Numbered from the stretch's first letter, positions 1-9,300 are shown. The stretch: DNA of 64,000 bases from RGIG4576 sp045656705 (GCA_045656705.1 JAZORR010000041.1:62001-126000); one strand, 5' to 3'. The notes: generated from the sequence alone by a model not told the origin. Translations and numbers: made by a program.

Positions 1-184
1 GTAACCCTTTAGCCTCAAGGCTTTCGTTATTTACTACGATTTCTTTTACTCCCCCTTCTTGCACATACGATTGGAACTTTGTCCAAGTCACTGTTTTAGA
101 AGCTTCGTCGCCTCTCATAAACCAAAGGCTTACAAGCGCACCGAAAATGATAAGGTAGAGCCAATAGATATTAAATTTCTTCAT
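1..184 (-). CDS. ftsH: FtsH ATP-dependent zinc metalloprotease, N-terminal fragment (cut by window edge)
   Basis: The minus strand from the ATG at 184 encodes about 61 residues starting MKKFNIYWLYLIIFGALVSL, a positively charged start followed by one membrane helix. The next part (VTWTKFQSYVQEGGVKEIVV) looks like the periplasmic domain of Bacteroidota FtsH. FtsH is a membrane-anchored hexameric AAA+ protease that degrades misfolded membrane and regulatory proteins. The AAA and HEXXH protease domains lie outside the window. It sits 26 bp downstream of rsfS on the same strand, and rsfS-ftsH is a common Bacteroidota order, which supports the call. Confidence 0.8.
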   Translation of the reverse strand, partial: MKKFNIYWLYLIIFGALVSLWFMRGDEASKTVTWTKFQSYVQEGGVKEIVVNNESLEAKGL

Positions 185-210
185 ATTGTATATTCTTCTT
201 TATCAGATAA

Positions 211-570
211 TCAATCAAGGTCGGGTATCTCAGTGATTTCGGCATCGCTCCAAAGCGATTCCAAGCAATACAAATCGCGTACATCAGGCAAGAATACATG
301 CACATACACTGTGCCATAGTCGAGCACAATCCATTGACTATTCTTGTATCCGTCGTAATTGTAGGGTTTCACCGAAATTTTCTCTTGCACATATCGACGC
401 ACGCTATCGGCAATAGAACTCACTTGCTGAGTAGATGTGCCATTGCAAATCACAAATCCTCGTGTGGTGGCATCTTCGATTTTGCTCATATCCACGTGAG
501 TAATGCTTTTTCCTTTCTTTTCTTGAATACCTTCTATAATTGTTTGTATCAATTCTTTTTGTTTAATCAT
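211..570 (-). CDS. rsfS: Ribosomal silencing factor RsfS
   Basis: The 119-residue product has the length and pattern of the RsfS/Iojap family: a short N-terminal helix (IQTIIEGIQEKKGKSITHVD), then an alpha/beta core with RGFVICNGTSTQQVSSIAD and QWIVLDYGTVYVHVF. RsfS binds ribosomal protein L14 (uL14) and blocks subunit joining when nutrients run low. It is cotranscribed with ftsH, 26 bp downstream. A phylum-type promoter lies about 140 bp upstream, leaving a fairly long 5' leader. The ATG at 570 follows AT-rich DNA and no competing start is obvious. Confidence 0.93.
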   Translation of the reverse strand: MIKQKELIQTIIEGIQEKKGKSITHVDMSKIEDATTRGFVICNGTSTQQVSSIADSVRRYVQEKISVKPYNYDGYKNSQWIVLDYGTVYVHVFLPDVRDLYCLESLWSDAEITEIPDLD

Positions 571-709
571 ATAATGAGTATAAAATCTTTTTTATTAATG
601 TAGGGTATAATTATTTTGTTGTCATACGACACATTTATGTAATTACTAACAAAAAATATGCCAAATTGTGTTTTTCGCTCAAAAAAATACTTCGAGAAAG
701 AAAAACATA

Positions 710-741
710 CAAAGGTAGTGCAAGCCGCAAAACTTTCCAAA
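710..741 (-). promoter_or_regulatory. Bacteroidota-type promoter for rsfS-ftsH
   Basis: On the minus strand a TTTG box (738-741) is followed after exactly 20 bp by TACCTTTG (710-717), matching the phylum consensus TTTG-N19/21-TAnnTTTG. Transcription would start near 703. The rest of 571-802, between rsfS and the antiporter gene, shows no other gene. Confidence 0.6.
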
Positions 742-802
742 TCCCTATATCAAAATAGCCAAAAATAATGTGAATTTCACTAAAATACAACCTATTGAGA
801 TG

Positions 803-2101
803 TTATGGCTTAATGGTGTTGTATCGTGGGAAACGAAATACAATAGATAGTGCTACCATCACTGCCAACGCCCAAGCATAATAAAGATGTGGCAGAAAGG
901 CAGTAGGCGACACTTGTGCCAGCCCGGCAGCAAGCAGAATCTGTGCGCCATAAGGTATGACACATTGTACTATACACGAACAGGTGTCGAGTATACTTGC
1001 CACTTTGCGAGAGTCGAGGTGATATTTTTGTGCAATTTCGCGACTGAGCTCGCCCACTGTGATAATGGCAATAGTATTATTGGCAGTACACACATTCACT
1101 ATACTCACAAGCACTGCAATGGTGGATTGCGCACCACGAATGCCACTGATGCGATGTGTGAGTTTCTGCATAAGGAATTGAATGCCCCCGTTGTGCTTGA
1201 TAATAGCCAGCATGCCCGAGGCAAGTAGAGTTACCACAATAAGGTCGCCCATACTCGATATGCCACTACCCATGTGGCTACACATGTCGAGCAGATGAAT
1301 ATCGGTGAATATAAATCCTGTAATCACGCTCATGATAATGCCTATGGTAAGCACCGAAAGCACATTCATTCCCGAAACAGCCATCACTATCACAGCCACG
1401 TAAGGAAGTACGAGCCAATGCGATACATCTGATTGGAACGATAGGGTGTAAATCTCGCTTTGTCCCATTATTATATATGTGGCGAGTGTGATGAGTGCTG
1501 CAGGCAAGGCAATCCAAAGGTTGGCTTTGAACTTATCGGTCATATCGCATCCTTGACTGCGAGTAGATGCAATAGTGGTGTCGGAGATAAACGACAGATT
1601 ATCGCCAAAGAACGAACCACCAATCACAGCTGCCACAAACATAGGAATGTCTTGCCCTGTGTTTTCGGCAAGTTGCAGAGCAAAAGGCGTGAGCGACACT
1701 ATAGTGCCCACCGATGTGCCTATAGATAATGAAATGAAGCACGAAGCAAGGAAAATCCCCGGAATGATGAATTGCGGAGGCAATATTTGCAAAGTGAGGT
1801 TTACTGTGGCATCAATAGCCCCGATTTCTTTGGCTAAAGCCGCAAAGGCACCAGCCAGGATGAAAATCCGTATCATATAAAGAATGTCGGGATTGGCAGC
1901 TCCTTGTGAGAAGATGTTGAATCTTTCTTTGAGAGGAGTGCTCTTGTGTGTGGTGATAACCGACCAAATGGTGGCAATGATAAAAGCCACCGAGATAGGC
2001 ATCTTGTAGAAATCATTTGCTGCAATAGAAACAGCAAGATAAAATATCAAAAATACCAATATAGGTGATAAGGCCAATAGACCTTTGCGTGTAGAAATCA
2101 T
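803..2101 (-). CDS. NhaC-family Na+/H+ antiporter
   Basis: This 432-residue polytopic membrane protein has about 10-12 hydrophobic segments. Family-like stretches include SIGTSVGTIVSLTPFA near residue 125 and GGSFFGDNLSFISDTTIAST near residue 160, which carries the polar Asp/Ser/Thr residues typical of NhaC-type ion sites. Such proteins exchange sodium (or, in some relatives, amino acids or malate) for protons at the inner membrane. The exact substrate cannot be told from sequence. It is transcribed alone on the minus strand; a TACTTTTG box at complement 2133-2140 is a plausible -7 element. Confidence 0.82.
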   Translation of the reverse strand: MISTRKGLLALSPILVFLIFYLAVSIAANDFYKMPISVAFIIATIWSVITTHKSTPLKERFNIFSQGAANPDILYMIRIFILAGAFAALAKEIGAIDATVNLTLQILPPQFIIPGIFLASCFISLSIGTSVGTIVSLTPFALQLAENTGQDIPMFVAAVIGGSFFGDNLSFISDTTIASTRSQGCDMTDKFKANLWIALPAALITLATYIIMGQSEIYTLSFQSDVSHWLVLPYVAVIVMAVSGMNVLSVLTIGIIMSVITGFIFTDIHLLDMCSHMGSGISSMGDLIVVTLLASGMLAIIKHNGGIQFLMQKLTHRISGIRGAQSTIAVLVSIVNVCTANNTIAIITVGELSREIAQKYHLDSRKVASILDTCSCIVQCVIPYGAQILLAAGLAQVSPTAFLPHLYYAWALAVMVALSIVFRFPRYNTIKP

Positions 2102-2355
2102 AAATATTGAAGTTTTCCTTTAAAAATTTATGCAAAAGTAGGCAATTTTTTTGTGATAGAGCGAACAAAAACGAGAATGAAATGTTTATAAAGGTGAAAA
2201 ACAATAAGTTTATTCGTACTTTTCTCATAATAGTGAGCGCGTGAGCGTGATTTTTAGCACTAATGCATAATATGATGATATTTAGAATGGTAGAGTGGCG
2301 TGAGTCAGTCTGCTATTTTTTTTTTAGAAAAATAATACAAAAAAGAATAGAAAAA

Positions 2356-2387
2356 TTTGCATTATAAAGATAAATATACTAATTTTG
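2356..2387 (+). promoter_or_regulatory. Promoter of trpB2
   Basis: TTTG at 2356-2359, a 20 bp spacer and TAATTTTG at 2380-2387 match the Bacteroidota promoter. The ATG of the trpB-like gene is about 50 bp downstream. The 2102-2439 gap otherwise holds only the minus-strand -7-like box of the antiporter gene and AT-rich DNA. I saw no trp leader peptide or T-box-like element. Confidence 0.6.
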
Positions 2388-2439
2388 TGCATATAATTAC
2401 GAAAATAAACCAAAAATATACAATTATACATATCAACCA

Positions 2440-3798
2440 ATGAAATCTAAGAAATTTATTCTTCAAGAAAAGGATATACCTACGGCATGGTATAATGTGA
2501 TGGCCGAGATGGAAAACAAGCCTCGCGCTATTCTGAATCCTCAGACCAAGCAGCCAATGGCAGTGGAAGATTTGCAAACACTATTTACAAAAGCTGCAGC
2601 CGAGCAAGAATTGAATATGAAGGACACTTGGATAGAAATTCCAGAAGAAGTGCGTGATATGTATAAGATATGGCGTCCTACACCACTTGTGCGTGCGTAT
2701 GGACTTGAAAAGATGCTCGACACACCGGCACATATCTATTTCAAGAATGAGAGCGTGAGTCCTGTGGGTTCGCATAAATTGAATTCGGCAATTCCACAAG
2801 CATATTATTGCAAGAAAGAAGGTGTGACTAATATTACCACCGAAACTGGTGCAGGGCAGTGGGGTGCAGCATTGTCGATGGCATCGAAGCATTTCGGACT
2901 TGAATTGGCAGTGTATATGGTGAAGGTGTCGTATCATCACAAGCCATATCGTCGCTCGATAATGCAAACCTACGGAGCGCAAGTGATAGCATCGCCAAGT
3001 ATGTCGACCAAGGCTGGTCGTCGCATTCTTACCGATACGCCAAATCATCAAGGTTCGCTCGGAACTGCTATTTCAGAAGCTGTGGAATTGGCAATGTCTA
3101 CACCAAACTGTAAGTATGCACTTGGCTCTGTGATGAATCATGTGTCGCTGCATCAAACCGTGATAGGACTTGAAGCCGAAAAGCAGATGGAAATGGCAGG
3201 CGAATATCCCGATGTGGTGATAGGCTGCTTCGGTGGAGGTAGCAACTTTGCTGGTATCTCATTCCCATTTATGCGTCATAATTTCACAGGAGAAAGGAAT
3301 ACTCGATTTGTGGCAGCAGAACCAGCATCGTGTCCTAAACTTACTCGAGGCGAATTGTGCTACGACTTTGGCGATGAGGCTGGATACACACCATTGATGC
3401 CAATGTACACACTCGGACATAATTTCTCTCCAGCTAATATCCATGCAGGAGGATTGCGTTACCACGGAGCTGGAACTATTATAAGTCAGCTGAAAATGGA
3501 CGGACTGATGGAGGCTGTAGATATTCAACAATTAGAAACCTTCAACGCAGCCACAATGTTTGCTCAAGCCGAAGGTATCATTCCTGCACCAGAATCGTCG
3601 CACGCAATAGCGGCAGCGATACGCGAAGCCGAGCAGGCCAAACTTGAAGGAAAGGAAAAAGTGATACTGTTCAACCTTTCGGGACACGGACTCATAGATA
3701 TGGCTGCTTACGACCAATATATAATGGGCGATTTGGCTAACTATGAAATCTCCGACGATGAAATCAGAGCCAATGTGGAAGGTCTTGATAGAATATGA
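2440..3798 (+). CDS. trpB: Tryptophan synthase beta chain, TrpB2 type
   Basis: The 452-residue protein is a PLP enzyme that joins indole and serine to make tryptophan. The PLP lysine is K113 in SPVGSHKLNSA. The substrate loop reads TETGAGQWG, with Trp where canonical TrpB1 has His, and the phosphate-binding loop is GCFGGGSNFAG. The W variant and the extra length are features of the TrpB2 subfamily, which works without TrpA and may salvage free indole. Consistent with this, no trpA or other trp gene is adjacent; it is flanked by an antiporter and an exported protein. It has its own promoter. Confidence 0.93.
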   Translation: MKSKKFILQEKDIPTAWYNVMAEMENKPRAILNPQTKQPMAVEDLQTLFTKAAAEQELNMKDTWIEIPEEVRDMYKIWRPTPLVRAYGLEKMLDTPAHIYFKNESVSPVGSHKLNSAIPQAYYCKKEGVTNITTETGAGQWGAALSMASKHFGLELAVYMVKVSYHHKPYRRSIMQTYGAQVIASPSMSTKAGRRILTDTPNHQGSLGTAISEAVELAMSTPNCKYALGSVMNHVSLHQTVIGLEAEKQMEMAGEYPDVVIGCFGGGSNFAGISFPFMRHNFTGERNTRFVAAEPASCPKLTRGELCYDFGDEAGYTPLMPMYTLGHNFSPANIHAGGLRYHGAGTIISQLKMDGLMEAVDIQQLETFNAATMFAQAEGIIPAPESSHAIAAAIREAEQAKLEGKEKVILFNLSGHGLIDMAAYDQYIMGDLANYEISDDEIRANVEGLDRI

Positions 3799-3934
3799 AT
3801 GAAAGAAAAATGATAAAGTGAGATTAAATGTTGATTGAATGTTGCTGCATGCACTGATGGTGCGTGTGGCAACATTTGTTTTGAGGGGATTATGAAAAAA
3901 ATTAATGTGTTGTGAATAACAATGTGAAAAGTTA

Positions 3935-3965
3935 TTGTGTAATTCAATAAAAATCATCATCTTTG
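3935..3965 (+). promoter_or_regulatory. Promoter of the exported propeller-protein gene
   Basis: TTG at 3935-3937, 20 bp, then CATCTTTG at 3958-3965 (one mismatch to TAnnTTTG). This would give a 5' leader of about 75 nt before the ATG at 4048. Confidence 0.45.
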
Positions 3966-3985
3966 TAGGTGCATTATAAAAGAGA

Positions 3986-4009
3986 ACCTTTTAGGAAAGT
4001 CTAAAAGGT
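3986..4009 (+). promoter_or_regulatory. Stem-loop in the 5' leader
   Basis: A perfect 9-bp stem (ACCTTTTAG at 3986-3994 with CTAAAAGGT at 4001-4009) closes a 6-nt loop, GAAAGT. There is no following T-run, so it does not look like a terminator. It lies in the predicted leader about 40 nt before the start codon and could stabilise the mRNA or modulate translation. Confidence 0.45.
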
Positions 4010-4047
4010 GTGAAACTATTACAGAATAATAACTAAACCAAACATAT

Positions 4048-5547
4048 ATGAAAAAGACCTTTTTAACTTTGACCGTGTGTGCCGGAATGGCTATGTCGGC
4101 CGGTGCAATGGAATCGGGTGATGCAAATATCTATGCATCAAGTTTGAATGTGACAGAAAATGGTGTGGAATTTGTGCTAAATGCTACTCCTACCGAAGTG
4201 ATTCTAAATTTCTATAATTCAGAAGGCGAACTTGTGAAATCATTGCCTGTGCAAGGTGTGAAGGGAAAGAATACTGTGGCACTTGATGGCTTGTTTGATG
4301 TGGCTGCCAATACCTCTCTCGCATGGGAAGTGGTGGCAAAGGCCGAAAGCAATGCAAGTGTTAAACTATTCTCCGACGAAAGTGCATTGTCTCAAATGAT
4401 AGCATATCCTACTCATGTGGCAGTGGATAAAAATCCTAAGAGTGCGTTCTTTGGTCGCATCTATGTGAATGAGGCATATGCTTATACTTATACAGGTCGT
4501 AAGACAACGATGGGTGTGTATGTTTATGATCCACTATTTGGCGATGTGACAGGACAAGGCGATAAGGCATGGAGTGGAAATGCAGGATGGCTAAGCAACG
4601 GATGGACCATCTCAAGTCCATGTATGCTTTATGTGGCAGAAAATGGTGATGTGTTTATCTCGGACTGGAGTGATGATCACTCAGGAGTGTGGAAGATGAA
4701 TCCTGCTGCACCTGCCGACGACTTTATGAAAGTGTTTGGTGGCACAAGAGGTGAAGGAGGTTTGGCATCGGCTAATGGCGTGGATATTCACGGCTCGGTA
4801 TCTGGCGTGTGTGTAGTGGGTGACGGAGCAGATCGTGTGATGTATACCTACGACGAAGACTTAAACGGCGGAGGTCAAATCTCGGCATATAATATAGGTA
4901 ATCTCGACCAAGCGTGGGTGAGTGCTCCTACATCGGCATTCTACACAAATACATCGGCAAAGATGGTGGCAGGCCAATCGGTGGTGCTTCGTCCTGATGG
5001 CAGAGGAGGTATGTGGGTGAGTCAACACCGTTATAGCGACGATGCATATCCTATGCTTATTCACATGAATAGCAATGGCGAGATAGATTGGGACTGCAAC
5101 AAGACACTCACTCTTATCAATAACTATGGTATGGATGTGTCGGCCGACGGCAAGATGGTGGCAATAGGTGCATCTAAGACTGTTAAAGTGTGGGAAGTGG
5201 AATACAACGAAAATGGTGTGCCATCGTTGACCGAAAAACTTACAATCGCCGAAAAGGTGAGCACTAAGTCGTTTGGTGTGGCATTTGATGCTGCAAACAA
5301 TTTGTATCTTGCCGACAATAGCGACCACTTGAGAGCATTCGCTCTTCCAAAGGAAGACAATAGCTACACTACAAAGGCTAATATGGCAGTGGTGGTGAAA
5401 GATACAATGACAGGTGTGGCAGAAGTGGCTATGGATGGACTTGCACCAGTAGAATTCTATAATCTTCAAGGTGTGAAGGTGGAAAATCCACAAAATGGCA
5501 TCTTCGTGAAGAAGCAAGGTGGCAAGACTTCGAAAGTGGTAATGTAA
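4048..5547 (+). CDS. Secreted beta-propeller-like protein with C-terminal sorting-type tail
   Basis: A 499-residue exported protein. Residues 1-20 are a Sec signal peptide (MKKTFLTLTVCAGMAMSAGA). Residues 25-110 look like a beta-sandwich (VILNFYNSEGELVKSLPVQG, similar to FlgD-like Ig folds). The middle has repeated blade-like strands such as LYVAENGDVFISDWSDD and NNLYLADNSDHLRAF, suggesting an NHL or quinoprotein-type propeller. The tail, FYNLQGVKVENPQNGIFVKK, resembles type IX secretion sorting domains and is nearly the same as the tail of the C10 protease at 6976-9300. The amidase gene follows 22 bp downstream, so the two are probably cotranscribed. No enzymatic motif was recognised. Confidence 0.7.
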   Translation: MKKTFLTLTVCAGMAMSAGAMESGDANIYASSLNVTENGVEFVLNATPTEVILNFYNSEGELVKSLPVQGVKGKNTVALDGLFDVAANTSLAWEVVAKAESNASVKLFSDESALSQMIAYPTHVAVDKNPKSAFFGRIYVNEAYAYTYTGRKTTMGVYVYDPLFGDVTGQGDKAWSGNAGWLSNGWTISSPCMLYVAENGDVFISDWSDDHSGVWKMNPAAPADDFMKVFGGTRGEGGLASANGVDIHGSVSGVCVVGDGADRVMYTYDEDLNGGGQISAYNIGNLDQAWVSAPTSAFYTNTSAKMVAGQSVVLRPDGRGGMWVSQHRYSDDAYPMLIHMNSNGEIDWDCNKTLTLINNYGMDVSADGKMVAIGASKTVKVWEVEYNENGVPSLTEKLTIAEKVSTKSFGVAFDAANNLYLADNSDHLRAFALPKEDNSYTTKANMAVVVKDTMTGVAEVAMDGLAPVEFYNLQGVKVENPQNGIFVKKQGGKTSKVVM

Positions 5548-5569
5548 AAAAAACATAGATAATATAATA

Positions 5570-6727
5570 ATGAAAAAACTATTGTTGTGGGTGGCATTGA
5601 TGATAATGGGTGCCACTATGATGAGTGCAAAAGACTTCACAGGAAAGAAGGTGTATATCAATCCTGGGCACGGAGGATATTGGAAAGGTGTATTTGTGGA
5701 AGGATTGGTGGACGATGCAGGCAATGTGCTATCGCCTCGCTTTGGCGACGACCGTTTTGTGCCTACTATTCCATTCCCCGATAAGAGTGAAGCAGGTTTT
5801 TGGGAATCAAAGACCAATTTGGTGAAGGGTTTGGAACTAAAGCGTTTGCTTGAAGAGGCAGGATGTGAAGTGATGATATCGCGCACAGCTAATTCTGAAA
5901 CCGACGATAGAGATTTGGCAGAAATTTCGCTCGAAGCAAACAGATATCTATGCGAAACTGCAAAGAAGAATCCTCACAATGTGGCATTCATCTCGGTTCA
6001 CTCAAATGCATTGGGTGTGAATAAGGGTGTAAACTACTTCCTAAATCTTTATAACTTGGATAAAGGTGGCATCGGTAAAAATCCTGTTCATATGGAATTG
6101 AGTAAGAAGATGGCCGAAATGGCTGCTCCTATATTGATGGATAATGCAATTATAGAGTGGCGTCCGGCAGCAGCAAAGGTGTGGGAAGATGAGGCATTCT
6201 TAGGCTTTACTCTCGGCGTGCTTCGTCACTTAGACGTGCCTGGTTTCTTGGTGGAAGGTAGTTTCCACGATTACCAACCAGAAACTCACCGTTTGCTAAA
6301 CGAAGACTATTGCAAACTATCGTCATATAATATGTTTCGTTTCTTCTGCGAGTATTTCGAGGTGGACAAGCCATCTACAGGCGTGGTGGCAGGTAGCGTG
6401 AGAGATTCTCAAAAGATTATAAACGAAAAGAATTTTTCAAATTGGTTTAAAGATTCAAAAGATCGTTTCTATCCTATAAATGGTGCTACCATTACATTGA
6501 TTGATGCCGATGGCGCGACAGTGCAAACCTACACCACCGACCAATATTATAATGGTGTGTATGTGTTTTGGAATGTGACACCGGGTGCTTATAAGGTGAA
6601 AATGGAGGCAGCAGGATATGACACTCAAACAATAGATGTGACTGTGGAGGCTGGTGATATTGCCGACCAAGTGACATTCTTGCACGATCCTAATTATGTG
6701 GCTCCTGTAGAAGAAAATCACAATTGA
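5570..6727 (+). CDS. N-acetylmuramoyl-L-alanine amidase (Amidase_3) with carboxypeptidase regulatory-like domain
   Basis: The 385-residue exported enzyme is predicted to cut the amide bond between MurNAc and the stem peptide of peptidoglycan. After a signal peptide (about 1-20), the Amidase_3 zinc ligands are visible: H34 in NPGHGG, E79 in FWESKTN and H144 in SVHSNA. The catalytic glutamate is E229 in FLVEGSFHD. Residues about 272-375 form a carboxypeptidase regulatory-like beta-sandwich (INGATITLIDADG, NVTPGAYKVKMEAAGYD). Lacking the sorting tail of its neighbours, it may stay in the periplasm. It follows the propeller gene by 22 bp and is followed by a strong terminator. Confidence 0.86.
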   Translation: MKKLLLWVALMIMGATMMSAKDFTGKKVYINPGHGGYWKGVFVEGLVDDAGNVLSPRFGDDRFVPTIPFPDKSEAGFWESKTNLVKGLELKRLLEEAGCEVMISRTANSETDDRDLAEISLEANRYLCETAKKNPHNVAFISVHSNALGVNKGVNYFLNLYNLDKGGIGKNPVHMELSKKMAEMAAPILMDNAIIEWRPAAAKVWEDEAFLGFTLGVLRHLDVPGFLVEGSFHDYQPETHRLLNEDYCKLSSYNMFRFFCEYFEVDKPSTGVVAGSVRDSQKIINEKNFSNWFKDSKDRFYPINGATITLIDADGATVQTYTTDQYYNGVYVFWNVTPGAYKVKMEAAGYDTQTIDVTVEAGDIADQVTFLHDPNYVAPVEENHN

Positions 6728-6805
6728 AAGATAGGTATATAGATGAGAAGGGGAGAAAAATAGGTGACTCCCCGTGTGTAAAAATGATTGCTTTTAGGAA
6801 TGTTA

Positions 6806-6837
6806 GGGTGTACGCAGTGTTTGCGTACACCCTTTTT
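6806..6837 (+). terminator. Rho-independent terminator after the amidase gene
   Basis: A perfect 11-bp stem, GGGTGTACGCA (6806-6816) with TGCGTACACCC (6822-6832), a 5-nt loop, then TTTTTATA. It ends the 4048-6727 transcription unit. Confidence 0.85.
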
Positions 6838-6914
6838 ATATACTGATACTCAGGTGATTATAAATTGCGTACTTTTTGCGTACTAAAATATTAGTGAAAA
6901 GTTTGATTTTTTTT

Positions 6915-6922
6915 TAATTTTG
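6915..6922 (+). promoter_or_regulatory. -7 box upstream of the C10 protease gene
   Basis: TAATTTTG fits TAnnTTTG and lies 54 bp before the ATG. No good -33 TTTG is seen at the right distance, so the call is weaker than for other promoters here. Confidence 0.4.
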
Positions 6923-6975
6923 CGATATGAATTTTAAAAACTAAAATAATACTAATAAACAAAACATAAACGATT

Positions 6976-9300
6976 ATGATGAAACGATTACTAATGTTGA
7001 GTTGCTTGGTGTCGTGCCTTGTGGTAAATGGATACTGCGAGCAATTGAGTGAAATGGATGCCATGCAGGTGGCAAACCAATTTTTAAATTCCAACAAAGG
7101 AAATAGCGCACACCATGCAAGTGCGTCAAATTTGAATCTTGCTTATAAGTCGAAAAATATAACCACCGGGAAAGAGGGTGCATACTATGTGTTTAATCGT
7201 GGTGTGCGTGATGGATATGTGGTGGTGGCAGGTGACGACGCTGTGGCTCGTCCTGTGCTTGGATATTCGGAACGTGGAACATTTGATGCTGAGAATATTC
7301 CTGAAAACATGCGTTATTGGCTCGATGAATATCAACGCCAAATAGAATATATGCAGGAAAACAAAATGGAATCGGTGCCAGCCCAAGCCCAAGCTCAAAA
7401 ATGGACCACCAGCGTGGCTCCACTTCTTGGCGAAATAAAGTGGGGACAAGGCACACCATATAACTTGATGTGTCCTACTCTGCCAAATGGCAATAAGGCT
7501 GTGGCTGGTTGCGTGGCTACTGCTATGGCTCAGATTATGTATTACTATAATTGGCCAGAAGTGGGTATGGGTAGTCACAGCTATACATGGGAATATCTCG
7601 ATGTGCAAACTGTGTTGTCGGCAGATTTCAGTAAATCAAAGTATGAATGGGAAAAGATGAGTCCTGTGTATAATGCCGAGAGCAGTGCAGAATCGCAAGA
7701 AGCAGTAGCAAAATTGATGAGTGATGTGGGTGTTTCGGTGGATATGGATTACGGACCATCGAGTGGAGCCGCATCGGCAAAGGCATGCAGAGCGTTGCTA
7801 AATAATTTTAAGTATCGAGCAAAGTTGGACTATCGCGAAATGTATTTAAATGACGATTGGAACAATATGATTAAAAAAGAATTGGATGAAGGTCGTCCTG
7901 TGTATTATAGTGGTCATAATTCATCACATTCAGGCCATGCCTTTGTGTGTGACGGATATAACGAAGATGGCTATTTCCATATCAATTGGGGATGGAATGG
8001 AAACTGTGATGGTTACTTTTTGCTATATGCGATGTCGCCTGATATGACTGATGATGGCTATACCTTCTCTCAAACTATAATTAAGGGCATTTGTCCCGAC
8101 GAAGAGGGAGGTGAATACAAAGAAGATATTATTGTGCAATTAGATAGTTGGGAGATACAAGTTTCGGAAGTGCTTTTGGGTAATAAGGCAAAAGTATATA
8201 TGGAAGGAATGTGGAATATGACATCAGATACATTGCCACTTGAATTTTCATTGAATCTGTATAAAGGTGACGAACTGGTGAAAAAGACAACCATAGTGAA
8301 GAGAGAGGTAACACCACCTCACATGGGATTAGGAGCCTCTTATGTGCAACCATATTTTACCCCAGCATTAGAAGCAGGTGAGTACAGATTATATCCACAA
8401 TATAAATTGATATCAGAGCCTGATAGTGCCTTTAGAAATATGGTGACTTCTGCCGCTACACCCGATTATATTAAGGTGGAAATTATAGAAAGAATGGTGT
8501 ACTTGTCGTTCCCACAGGCACAATATTCGTTGAATTTGAAGGTATTGGAAGCAGGAACTATAGGTATAAATAGTAAGATATATCCATTGCTGACAATAGA
8601 GAATAATGGTGGAACAGAGTATTTCGGTGGCATATATATGAAGGTGTTGGATATGAGCGACAAAGTGTTGTCGACAAGTCATCCAAAGATGCTATTTGTG
8701 GATAAAGGTGAAACTGCGAATATAAGATTTGAACTCGATCCTGTAACCACTGTAGGAACATATAAATTAGTCGTGTATGATGAAAATGGTACGCAAATTG
8801 GATTGAAGGGTGTTTCAATTCAAGATTTGGGTACGGCAAATTTGGCGATAGTAGCGGATATTACACCGAAATCTAAAGAAATGACGCTAAACGATATTGA
8901 GGCATCTGTCACCATCAAGAATAATGGCTCGTATTATGTGGGCAATCTTGAAATGATGATATATGATGATTTTATACGCTGTAGATTATACTCTTTTGTA
9001 ACCATTAACAATGGCGAAACTAAGGTGGTGACATTTAAAGGGGTATTCCCTGAGGCCGAAATAGGCAAGGAATATGATATGGCAATGAGACTTTACAACA
9101 GACCTGAAAAGAATTATATATGGGGTAAGTCGACAAAAATCACTATAGTGGCAGAGAAATCGGCTATAGATGAGGTGGCTGAGGATGATGAGGCTGCTAA
9201 TGAGGAATATTTCACTCTTCAAGGAGTGAAGGTGGAAAATCCAGAAAAGGGTATCTACATTCGCAAGCAAGGCTCGAAGGTGACAAAAGTGGTCCTATAA
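6976..9300 (+). CDS. C10 family cysteine protease (streptopain-like) with sorting-type C-terminus
   Basis: A 774-residue exported protease precursor. A signal peptide (about 1-21) leads to a Spi/inhibitor I69-like propeptide (about 25-120, with DGYVVVAGDDAVARPVLGYS). The C10 catalytic domain follows (about 140-370). The nucleophile is C179 in VAGCVATAMAQIMYYY and the base H321 in HSGHAFVCDGY, followed by FHINWGWNGNCDGYF. Residues 380-730 appear to be several Ig-like beta-sandwich modules. The tail (EEYFTLQGVKVENPEKGIYI) matches that of the protein at 4048-5547. It is probably secreted or surface-attached and activated by propeptide removal. Confidence 0.88.
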   Translation: MMKRLLMLSCLVSCLVVNGYCEQLSEMDAMQVANQFLNSNKGNSAHHASASNLNLAYKSKNITTGKEGAYYVFNRGVRDGYVVVAGDDAVARPVLGYSERGTFDAENIPENMRYWLDEYQRQIEYMQENKMESVPAQAQAQKWTTSVAPLLGEIKWGQGTPYNLMCPTLPNGNKAVAGCVATAMAQIMYYYNWPEVGMGSHSYTWEYLDVQTVLSADFSKSKYEWEKMSPVYNAESSAESQEAVAKLMSDVGVSVDMDYGPSSGAASAKACRALLNNFKYRAKLDYREMYLNDDWNNMIKKELDEGRPVYYSGHNSSHSGHAFVCDGYNEDGYFHINWGWNGNCDGYFLLYAMSPDMTDDGYTFSQTIIKGICPDEEGGEYKEDIIVQLDSWEIQVSEVLLGNKAKVYMEGMWNMTSDTLPLEFSLNLYKGDELVKKTTIVKREVTPPHMGLGASYVQPYFTPALEAGEYRLYPQYKLISEPDSAFRNMVTSAATPDYIKVEIIERMVYLSFPQAQYSLNLKVLEAGTIGINSKIYPLLTIENNGGTEYFGGIYMKVLDMSDKVLSTSHPKMLFVDKGETANIRFELDPVTTVGTYKLVVYDENGTQIGLKGVSIQDLGTANLAIVADITPKSKEMTLNDIEASVTIKNNGSYYVGNLEMMIYDDFIRCRLYSFVTINNGETKVVTFKGVFPEAEIGKEYDMAMRLYNRPEKNYIWGKSTKITIVAEKSAIDEVAEDDEAANEEYFTLQGVKVENPEKGIYIRKQGSKVTKVVL

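Noticed and set aside
4861..5886. A 341-residue minus-strand frame
   Set aside because: It is antisense to the propeller-protein and amidase genes, rich in His, Cys and Ser as expected for a shadow frame, and has no domain signal.
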